Positions 37,601 through 47,208 of a stretch of 64,000 bases of DNA are shown here, in pieces; the stretch's first letter is position 1; each line of letters opens with the position of its first letter. The notes beneath the pieces are model-generated. The model was not told the DNA's origin, did no database searches, and worked only from the letters and a program-made list of their open reading frames with translations. The translations under genes were made by a program, and so were the position numbers. The stretch is from Strigamia acuminata (taxonomy: Eukaryota > Arthropoda > Chilopoda > Geophilomorpha > Linotaeniidae). The stretch spans positions 6,572,001 through 6,636,000 of the forward strand of contig OX442316.1 of NCBI GenBank assembly GCA_949358305.1, in the 5' to 3' direction.

Positions 37601-40600
37601 GATGTTTGATTTACAAATCTGGCAGCGCCCGCGGTTTTTGCACACCTGAAAAACCCGGTGGGTACGCTCCCGTTCCAAGATATTAGATATGCGGCAATGT
37701 CAGGAGCGTTCTGCGGAACGACTATCTTAAGAACTCGACCTTACATTTGCACCGAGAACTGGGGAAATCTAAAAAAAAAATCTTGGAAGTGAGTGACAGA
37801 TGTTCTTGCCATAGAAACACTAGCTTAAATCAGAATATCGAAAAGGATTCCGTCTTTTATGCATCAATTTCCAAGGGTCGGCTTTGAAGCTGTGGAAACT
37901 GCAGCAACATAAAACAGACGAGAAGAGAAGAGTGTGTGGATCTTATCTTTTTATCTTTTAAATTTCTATCATTTGGAACCGGTAAAATGAGTATAGTGGT
38001 CATCTATGTGGAGGAAAAGGACTATTGTGTGGAGGCTGTGGGGCATGCCCCCTGCGACTTCCTTAATTCTGCCTGTGGAACTCTCCTGTAATGCTCCATT
38101 TAATTTTCTGAGTACATTTAAATTCTGCTTGCATTCTTGAAATCTAAACAACTGCAGGCTCATAAAGCTGACAAGCTGTTCAATAACTAGTTATTTATTT
38201 ATTTTGAGCTCCTGCAGTCGGTTAAATGTGGCAAAAAGCAGTGGAAATAAAGAATTTATGGACTCTCGGTTGTCGTTTGTGATAAAGATATTGGGTGTAT
38301 TATTTTGGAGCGCGCGTCGTCCGTCAATTCGCTTCCGTTGTCTCACTCGAAATGTTCTATTGCCATCCTATCATGGGTGATTCATTCTGTTTTTGTCCGT
38401 GTAGTTTGATGCTAAGACTTGCGTGAAATTTTATTACGGACGGGCGAGCAGATGGCATTCGAGTCAGCAATCGATTGTCTGATTGTTAGTTGTCCGGAAC
38501 CTGATTTTCTCAATTACGCCATTTCCATTCTCTTTAGGTTTAAATTAGGGAAATCACATCACGTTTTACTCTCCCTTATTAATGGATCCGGGGGGTCTTT
38601 TATTTTAAATGGAATCAATTTAGTTCTTGCGAAGGCATTATTGTTTCTTCGGATTTGATTAGGTATACTTCAATCTTGGTCTTTCAATTTGAGCAAACGA
38701 GGCAATCAGCCTTGGCGTTGCAATCGCGGGCGAAAAAAAGAGACACACAAGTCGGTCAATTAAGGAGATAATACATGGAGAGGAAAAAAGATGAAAATTA
38801 GTCTTGTAATGACAGGTCTGACAATGGAGCGACTTCATCCCTCTTCTCTTGTCTCGTGTTCGCTGCTATATCGTCTCTTGAAGTGATAACCGTGTTGCTA
38901 AGAAGCGTTAGATTCTAGGCATTTAAGCGCAATTTCATGTTGAAGCTGACTTCGCTATCTAATTTCATCTGCAATGTCAGGTGTGGGAAATTAGATGCAG
39001 GATCCATTTGGGGAATATGGGAGCCCCTTTTAGCACAAAAGAAAAGTGCAAGGAGAACATTTTCTAACTGCGTTTATCATTAAAATAAATCAGATGAAGA
39101 AAAGTTTTTAAAAAAAGGGGGATGAAATTTGAATAATTTAAAGTTGTTGGGGAGCGAACGGGTCGATAATTTTGGAATGTTTTAACTCGCGGGGCCATCA
39201 GTTTTTATTATTATTTACAAAATTTTCTTGGCAAGACTTTTAAGTTGTGCGTTATTATGGAATATTATGGAGAAGTTTGAACATGAGTTTTGGCAGTTTA
39301 GCTGCAAATTCAAAAGACGATGTTGAAAGTTTCTGGCATTCGTAATAACTTGAGTCGTAAATTGCTGTTCTTGGCGTTTGCTTGTAGCTCTGATGTGAGC
39401 GGCTTAATTACATCGGCTTTGTGCTTCACTTCATATTTAAAATGGCACAAACATTGCGAACCAATTTTGCTCGCAGCTTTCACGACGTTTGTTCGTTTCC
39501 TTTAAAAACGTCTCTATCCGCCACCTTTTATCTCGGTTCAAGTTTTCATCAACAACCAAACACATATCTTACACCCTTATCTCCACTCGTGGTTCATCCT
39601 GGCCCGAGGATAGAGATAGAGACAGAACTGCACGAAATGACCCATTTCAACCTCGGTGAACAATTCTGATTTATGGACTACTTACGTTGCAAAGAACCAC
39701 TTAAGATTTACTGAGTGATGGACAATCATAGTCCACTTTGAGTCAATTGAAAACTCGATTAATTCACACTGTCTTCTTTTATTACTTCGTTTCTTTTCAG
39801 TGGATTCGTTGAAGGAGGAAAAAAGAACGTACAAAAAGTGATTTGGGGAATGTCACTACACACTATTAAGCTGCATTAAAAAAGCACCACGGCTCCTTCC
39901 TTTTATCGATTTTAATTCAAACTGCTAACTTTCTACTTGTGTAGATTAATTTACTTTGAATTTTTTTTTCCTTTCATCTTTTATTTATACATTTCTGGTT
40001 TTTTTTTTTGTTTGGATTTTTTTTTTTTTTTTGTGTAGAATTTTCGAGATTACTTGTGAACTTAGAGCATTTTTTTTGGGGAGGGATTTGAAATTTTAAT
40101 ACCAGAAGCTTTAGTTGATCAAAGTTTCATTTTTCATCGAGTTTATATATATATAAAAATCTGAAGTCACTATACACATCTACATGTTCACCACATTTAA
40201 TCTTTCGTGGGATTTGTTAAGAGCCAACTTGGATAATTAGTATAGTTTTAATTTATCGAGATTTTGGAATATTTCCAAAAAGACGAGCGCTTGTTTTTCT
40301 TCTTCTGCGCTTCGTCCATATTTCAACGGATTTGAGCTTCTTTATTTCGCTTATTGCTGGAATATTGTTGATTATGGGCAGTTCAACTTTACTTTACTCT
40401 TTACCTTCGTTGGTGTGTGTCTTGCCTGCTATAGCAGACTCAACATATTCTATGCAGTGAATCAATTGTGCAAGTTTGCAAATTTTATTGTATATTTTTG
40501 TCAGGTTGGAAAGGAGAGAAAAAAAAAATGAACGTTGAAGCTGACTCTTGTGATATTGGACGTGTTGGACAGTCGGAAAGGAAATGTTTGCTTTTTATTT

Positions 40601-42918
40601 TCCTGTCGATTTCGACAGTCCCTTTTTATATAAGTTGCGTAAAATTTGAGGGGAATTACTATCGAATATTACTGTTGTATGTAGCATATATGAATAGATT
40701 TTGGAACTCATTTTGGTGTCTCTGTAAAACCGATCCAATTTTTTTAAATAAATAAATTGAAAAAAAAGTTTATTTCGAAATATTTTTATTTAAAATATAC
40801 AAGAGGAACGAAAACAATTTACTTGTTTCTCCGCTTTATGAATTATTGAACTTTCATTTGAAATACAGTAGAAACAACACTTTGAAAAGCAATTTTCTAA
40901 GTGAAACAGAAAATTTACGGTTCACTTCACATTTGCCAGGAAGAAAAGAATTTATTCTTCTGCAAACCAACTTTGAAAACACGATTTATGTAAACAAACC
41001 TTATTTTCCTCATTTAAATATTTGGAAAATGATCAAAATGTGACCGTGATTGATTAAGTGCGAGCACATGTTGCATTTTCCATCAACACGATGCTAATAG
41101 TGTTAAAGAGAGGACTCTGCGGCCATTCATCAATGGTTGGAACACCGAACAAAGCTCGTCATGACATATAAGTTTTCTACTCGTGTTCTGATCAACAAAA
41201 CCTCAATGTTTTCCACTTCTCTTATCCGTAAACCCGCGATCAATACTCAATTGCATTATCTGAGTGAAAATAAAATATCTGAAAGAGCATATATAAATAA
41301 ATATGTATGGCTGTGCAATGGCACATTTTACATGTTTTTTTCTTTTCTTCGTTCCTCACTTCTTTTCCTTAATGCTTTTATTGATTTACATTGTTAAAGT
41401 GTCGTGTTGAATATTTGGCTAGTTTTTTCAACTTTTCAAAAGCTAATCGTGTTTTGCTGTGCAGCCAACGGGGAGATGATGAATGCACACGTGTTTAAGT
41501 TAAACGTCTGAATTGATAAATCCTCAATTTATTCATTCATGCTAAACAAAACGACGAAAACAATTTGTTGTTGCTTATGTTTTGTTTCTGATGATCCGTT
41601 TTTTTTTTTATTGCGTTACAAGTTGTAATTACAATGTTTATTTGGTGGCGTATGGTAAATATTATTAGTATTAAGAAAAGTAAGAGCAAAAAAAGAGATT
41701 TGATTACCTACCTAAGTAAAAAAGAGTCTTTATTTTCGTTTTAGGAGTCTCAAGAGAGCTGTCCAAAAACTCCATCTTCTCTAACTGATCTTAATCTCAA
41801 AGAGAAATCAAATGAATGCCCTTTCACGCGTCATAAACTCATGCCCTGAGCCAAAAGTGGCCCTTAGATTCTCGGGGATCCACAAAGTCATCTCTTGGAT
41901 ACTCGGATGGACAGTATCCCCTTAAAAAAGGGGAGAAAAAGTATATATAGCTATAATTTGACGTCACACTATGCTATAGTCCTCGAAAGAGGCAAAAGCA
42001 TGATGTTGGCGTCGCTTAGCAACACCGGGGCGTACAATGTTGTATTCAGTGCCCATAGCAACAGCTTGCCTACAAATTAGTTTTTACTCCTCTTATTTTC
42101 ATCATTTAATTTGAGATAAAATGAGCCAAACTTGTCTGCTTTTATTATTAATTAAAATCCGCGTTTCCTGCTCTTTATCAGCAGCCTTTTCTTCTGTTTT
42201 GCATGTGCTCAATGCAATTATTCAAATGTTCCACGAACCCAATGGTTTTTTTTCGTTCTTTTCTTCTTTCTTTAATTTTTATTATTATTGTTATTATCTT
42301 TTGAAATTTGAATGGTTGGAATTACAGCTTTAAGAAATTATGACCTTTTTTCCCTTTTACTTGGGGCTTTTAAATCCTTCACGTTACGAGTGTGTGGTAA
42401 AGCTATTAATTGTTGGGAAAAGCTCGTGGAAAACAAGAGACATTAGACGCAACAAAAGAGTTGGGATGAAAGGTGCACTCAACCTATCCATTAAAGTTTT
42501 TTTTTTGACTTGAACTGAGAACTCGGTGAGTAGTCGAGGAGAAATTATGGGCTATTGTAAATTTGCATACGTCAAAGACTCGATGTAATTTGTTTTTCTT
42601 CGGATAAATTCAATTAGTTGAACAAGTTGAAACGGGAGAGTTTTGGGAATAAATGATTAGAATTTTGCTCGAGAGAAGCTTTAAGAGACGAGTTATTGGA
42701 GAAATTGGAATTTGGGATTAGAAATGTGGGATATTAAATATTTTCTAACGCCTGTTATTATTATTTGTTTGTAAGGAGAATTTGTGGAATTTTTGTATTT
42801 GATGCTTACCGTCAAAATGTCGATAAAACGGTTTGACGGCACATGCCCGATGGTTGAAAATGATGATCGTCAAGAGTCCGGCGACAAGGAGATGCAGTGT
42901 GGGAAGAAGCGTCGTCAT
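31652..42918 (-). CDS. Secreted six-cysteine protein, candidate processed ligand
   Basis: Three exons join in frame: 42810-42918, 32515-32607 and 31652-32079. The product is 209 residues. Exon 1 is a clear signal peptide exon (MTTLLPTLHLLVAGLLTIII, then a Cys-Ala-Val site) with a strong donor CG|GTAAGC. Its phase matches exon 2 (GAC codon split G/AC) across a 10.2 kb intron. Exon 2 is a charged propeptide-like stretch with a dibasic site (AHKRPELEG). Exon 3 has another dibasic site (SNRRHLSCC) immediately before a cysteine module of pattern CC-X12-C-X43-C-X10-CC, rich in Arg and Tyr. It ends in an Asn-rich, acidic tail with NXT glycosylation-type sites. I do not recognise the family. Secretion, dibasic sites and even Cys number point to a processed hormone- or cytokine-like ligand, which is inference. 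Confidence 0.65.
32209..32360. mobile_element. Degenerate MITE fragment (GGGGCCGTCCATAAATTACG ends)
   Basis: The left end GGGGCCGTCCATAAATTACG is a type of terminal sequence I recall from non-autonomous DNA elements in insects. The right end, complement of GACCCCCTAATTACGTAACA, matches only in AATTACGTAAC. The interior is AT-rich. It looks like an old, partly eroded copy lying in the intron just upstream of exon 3 of the secreted-protein gene. Confidence 0.45.
33055..33345 (-). CDS. Hypothetical acidic protein exon
   Basis: A 96-codon open frame after a plausible acceptor (TTTTCCAG). Codon choice is protein-like and the C-terminus is acidic (FVILEEPEESNELE, FLHFKDEEAKDLFFAQ). No family is recognised and no upstream exon was found. 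It lies inside the long intron of the secreted-protein gene on the same strand. A CRE palindrome (33501-33508) is just upstream. It could be a small nested gene, a decayed one, or chance. Confidence 0.25.
   Translation of the reverse strand: MMYEYCRKRRNLCGRWRILIEMLVYFSSSLIEVDDKDFVSFRECAAIGFVILEEPEESNELESAEFFLHFKDEEAKDLFFAQVLWRESKGEFNINL
36844..37547 (-). CDS. Hypothetical Cys-rich membrane or secreted protein, nested
   Basis: The upstream open frame (37107-37547) runs 146 codons. It contains a long hydrophobic stretch (LVSLVYFMVILIVCCVQ) followed by a cysteine-rich segment (VPVCDEIFCFEPCLDRHF). A second open frame (36844-37047) has FCINTCQRIPYHQLKSYKY and a stop. They could be joined by an intron with donor near 37136 and acceptor near 36999 (TTTTTAG), but the exact join is not certain. 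A TATAAAAG box sits at 37528-37535 on the same strand, so translation would start at an internal ATG (MADGC or MHCET). Function unknown. Confidence 0.25.
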
Positions 42919-43572
42919 ACTCGGCCGTCGTGCGCTCGAGCACTCGGTGCGCTTTCTGTGTCGTATCCCGATCGTCCTCCCGCGGGGTTGCGGGTTGTGT
43001 GAGAAGACAGACAGCCGGCTTCATGAAAAGGGATAGTACGCATGCGCCGTAGATGCTGTGTAACAGATGTGATATGGTTGGTTCTGGAGGATGTTTTCAC
43101 ACGTAACAAACGGTGTCTTGGGAAATACGTGAGTTGTTAGTTAACTAGGAATAAATTGCGTCGTGGGGAGAAAACCCAATTGGGTAATTAGCGAAATGGA
43201 ATAAGCAATTAAATTATTACGATTTTTACACGCTTTTCTTAATTAAAAGAAGTTACTGTTAAGTTTTTTTTTTTTTTTTTTTTTAGGTTTCCATTTGCAA
43301 ATTAGTTTTTTTTTATGCGTAATGTATATTTAAGTCAAGAAACTGCAGTACCCTGATGGAACACATAACTTTTATTTTCTCTGTATAAATTAACTTAAAC
43401 AAATGTTGTTTTTAAAAAAAAATCCCATTTACCTGATCGTTTACCCCGAAAATACTCCGAATTTTACATTGTGCCTGTAATTTCCGCTCTTTTATTCGTT
43501 TTGTACACTTTTCTGACGTCAAACATTATGAAATGTAGAATTGAGTGCTTTTTCGGGCGTAAAACAGACGGT
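42919..43572. other. Spacer between secreted-protein gene start and factor C-like 3' end
   Basis: Both genes are on the minus strand. The interval holds the putative promoter or leader of the secreted-protein gene, GC-richer around 42930-43040, and the 3' flank of the protease gene. It also has a 22-base T run at 43263-43284. No coding exon is supported. Confidence 0.4.
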
Positions 43573-46346
43573 TTAAATGAAATGTTCAATCCAATTGCTA
43601 AACCGTCGTACACGCGCGTAGCCTCCATACTGCCTTTCATTCCCACATCCAAACGGACTCCCCCAACTGACAATACCTTCCAGGACCCATCGATCACTCT
43701 GCGCATGCGAAGGGAAAACAAGGGGTCCACCTGAGTCACCACTGCACGAGTCGAAACCCCCCGTTTCGTTGCCAGCGCAAATCATGTTAGCCGAAACGAC
43801 TATTGGCACTCCTATTTTCCGGTAATCTTTCTGGCATTGTTGACCGGCTACGACGGGAACTTTGACGTGTTGCAGAACGTCTGAAAACGTGTCGTCCTCT
43901 TTCATGCCCCAACCGATCACCTAAAACAAAGAAAAAGTTGAGAAGTGCCTTGACTTTGTCAATTAAACGAGGGAAGTTGAGCGTACCGTGCCTTGCCTTC
44001 CTTCCGCCAGTCGATCGTCGTCATCATTTTCACTGGGCAAACAAACTGGTTGCACGCGACTCGTGAAGGTAATTTCCGGTTCCACGCGAATCAAGGCGAT
44101 ATCTGACTCGAAGGTGGAGGGCTCGAAGTCTGGATGCACGTGGATTTCGGACACCGCCCGCACTTGGACTTGCTCGTCGTCCCGACTGTCGTTGCGGAAA
44201 TATTTGCCGAAATAGAGGCGAAATTCGCTCTGCGCCACAAGGATATTCGTGCCCGAGTGTGTGACGCAGTGAGCGGCAGTGAGCACGAGCGACTCGCTGA
44301 TGACGGAACCGCCGCACATGATGAACCAGTCGCCCAAAGGATCGCCTTCCTCCAAACGTCGCGCTATTCCCACCTGCCACGGCCATTGTCCCATCACGCT
44401 CGGGGTGCCGTGCGTGATCAACGGGCTGCGGGGACCGCTGGAGCGCCCGCATTCGGGGATGCAAGCGGCCGGGCGACCGCTCCATTCACCCGTCGGCATA
44501 CACGAGCGCATTTTCGAGCCGACCAGATCGTAGTAGCGGGAAATGCAAGAGAAGGAAGCGCGAGTGCCGATGTGGTGGTGTCCTTTAGGCAATTGGACAC
44601 TCAGTGCGCGTGTCGATTGGGTCGGAAGAGCCGCACGGAAACGGGGCACGAATCCGACCCGGGATGAGACGGACGAGTTGCCCGACACTTTGAAGCTGGA
44701 GGATGATGCGGGATCAGGAGCGAAGATTTCCACGTGGCCACTGTGGATGGTTTCGATGGGTGGACAAGTAATAACTGCGAATGACGTTGAAAAATAAGGT
44801 TTTGCGCGTTTAATTTTAATTTAATTGCTCACCTTTGGTGCATGTGGGTACGGTGCCACTCCAGGTGTTGTTGATTGTGCAGGAGATGCTGCTGTCACCG
44901 GACAGGAAGTGCAGCGGATGGCAAGTGAAGTGCATGGTGGCACCGATGATGAATGCGGTTTGGCTTCTTTCTCCGGCGACTCTGATTTCTCCATTCACAA
45001 AATCTCCCGGATGAGTGCACGTGTGGTCTTGGTGGACGCAATTTGGCGGTAGTGCTGACCACGTTCCGTCCGCTTGACATGCGATCGAGTCCTCGCCGAG
45101 CAGGAGGAACAGTGATTGGCAGGAGAAAGTCACCCGGGTACCGACGGCTAAATTGGTGCGGCTCTGGGTGGACACGGTGAATTGTGTGCTCGGTGGCATC
45201 GCGGGCAAGTCACAAGTGGCAGGTTTGATTACTGGAACTGACGAAGGAAGAAGGTTAAATCACGAATATGACAAATAGACTAGTGTTTGGGGACTTTATT
45301 CACCGCATTCTGGTTTGGTTCCGGTCCATTTTCCATCCGGTGCGCATGTTCGCGTCGCTTGTCCTATTAATTCGTGGTCGTTAATGCAGGAATAAGTCAG
45401 TATTTTTGACTGGGGGTCATGGTTCACTAAACCGAACAGTATATCTTCATTATCCCACGAGCAATCAATAGTGGGCGGTGTGGTGACAATGGTTGAAGCT
45501 GCAAATTTAATATTTTATACAATCTCCTGTTGCTTTAACCTTAAAGCCGTGTTAATAATTAGTAATTTACGTATGCATGACGGAGGATGTAGGTTCCAAA
45601 ATCCATTTTCTAAACAGTATAAAGTGGATGTGCCTTGCATTTCGTAACCGTCGTGGCATTTGTAGGTGACTTTTGTACCGGGCGAGTATTGATTAGTCCA
45701 GTCAATCACTTCGCCACCAAGTATGTGCGAATGAGGTGCCAGGCAACCTGTTACGACAGTTTAATTTATCATTATCAGTTTGGAAATGTTTGTTTTGTTT
45801 GATTGTTTTACCTGCGGTCTCTTCACACGTACTTCCGGTGAATCCTTCGGGACAATCGCATCTGCCCGTGTCTCTGTGACAGATTCCACCGTTGGCACAC
45901 TCCGGACACACTGCGAATTAAAATTCGTGATTAAAAATGATAAATAAGCTTTAATTAAATGCGGATATTACCTCCCGTGCACCATGTTCCGTATCTACCG
46001 ACTGGACAGCGCAGGCATTGCTTCATGTCGGGTTCGCAGTCGAGACAGTTGAGGTAGACGCCACAGCGGTCGTCATCCTTCAGTTCACCTTCGCAGTTTG
46101 CACAGGTTGGCTTCCATCGATAGAACTTCGTGCACCTTTAAAAAGTTGTCAGTTATTCAGTTTGTCGTGAATTTCCGGCATTTAAATACTGAACTGTTTA
46201 ATTTGTAGGTAAATTGGATACGAGTTGCCTTGTCCGCATTGACAAGCGAGGAGTCTCGGGTGACAGAGTCCCAAGTCCACGGGGCCCGAGTCGAATGATG
46301 GTGTCACGGAGAGCAACAAAAATAGGGAAAACCGAAGCCCTGTCAT
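43573..46346 (-). CDS. Limulus factor C-like serine protease without LCCL and lectin domains
   Basis: Secreted modular serine protease; in horseshoe crabs factor C is the LPS-sensing zymogen that starts haemolymph clotting. Exons in transcript order: 46222-46346, 45972-46135, 45812-45910, 45571-45747, 45304-45498, 44833-45237, 43987-44774 and 43573-43920. All joins keep frame; 766 residues. Order: signal peptide (MTGLRFSLFLLLSV), Cys-rich N-terminus (PVDLGLC, CTKFYRWKPTC, YGTWCTG), EGF module (CANGGICHRDTGRCDCPEGF), five sushi modules, then a trypsin domain. The last sushi and activation region (LPKGHHHIGTRASFSC, WSGRPAACIPECGRS, GQWPWQVGI) align closely with factor C. Catalytic residues are His (LTAAHC), Asp (SDIALIRV) and Ser (CSGDSGGPLV); Asp six residues before the Ser predicts trypsin-like specificity. 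The LCCL and C-type lectin domains between sushi 3 and 4 are absent, hence 766 instead of about 1019 residues. Confidence 0.93.
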
Positions 46347-47208
46347 ATAAACTGAGCGGAATGAAACGTTTTCTTTCGCTGGGTGGGAAAAAAATGGATA
46401 TAAATGAATAAAAACAGGTTGGAGTTGGTGGAATTTCCAATTATGTAATTCCGCTTCCACTTCCACCTTGAATTGAACGTCATTGCGAATTGAGTGTGGG
46501 AAAAGTTAATTACTTTGTTTGGAATTTGGAAGGGAGAAAAAAATTTTTTGTTGATTACCTGTTTTAAGCGACATAGCTGTTGGATGTTTGTTTTCGATGA
46601 GCGACGTTTAATTTATTTCTTGATTCGGGTGTTCAAGGTTGGTGACATCTTAACCTTTTCATCCGGACTTTGATTATTTATGGGAAATCCAAGCCGTCGG
46701 TTTCTTAGAATTCTGATAAGGCGGTATTAATTTTTTAATCTGCATTTAAGTCGTAGTAAATGTATGTAAAGTTAATTTATTTAAATGGATTTTGTTTTTT
46801 TAATAAAAAAGGATTTTTTTTACTTAAATGATTCAAGGTGAAGTGAAATGAGTTGCATATAAATAAATGTAGGTTGAAGTTATAAAGCATTTTTATTTTT
46901 ATTTTTGTTTTTATTTTTGTTTTTATAAAAACTTGATTTTTATTTTTTCAGGTCGAGTTAATTTTGAAAAAATATCAAATTCAAAAAATAAAAAATCCAT
47001 ATTTTCTTGCATAATTAAGAGGTCTCAGAATTGAGGGTTTAAACTGCGTCAAGGAAACTCAAATATAATTAAATTCTAAGGAGTTTGTACAGATAAAAAG
47101 GGGAATTTAAAATTCAACTCTATATAAATATACATTTTTACAGAAGGAAATATTAAAACGAAACGTTTTGATGTTTATCTTAACACAGGATGAGTTCTAC
47201 ATAATAGA
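46347..47208. other. Upstream of the factor C-like gene
   Basis: AT-rich interval containing the factor C-like promoter and leader and the 3' flank of the CSPP1-like gene. I see no coding exon, RNA gene or repeat with clear boundaries. Confidence 0.4.

Larger units (their letters stand above)
32608..42809. other. 10.2 kb intron of the secreted six-cysteine gene
   Basis: This apparent desert is explained by the frame-consistent join of exons at 42810-42918 and 32515-32607. It contains AT-rich DNA, T-rich runs (35435-35500, 39960-40035), a short GA run at 32670-32683 and a CRE palindrome at 33501-33508. There are two minus-strand open frames that might be small nested genes (33055-33345 and 36844-37547). 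No large open frame or transposase is seen. Confidence 0.5.

Noticed and set aside
44134-44667. 177-residue plus-strand open frame under the protease exon
   Set aside because: It is antisense to the sushi and trypsin exon, whose identity to factor C is clear.
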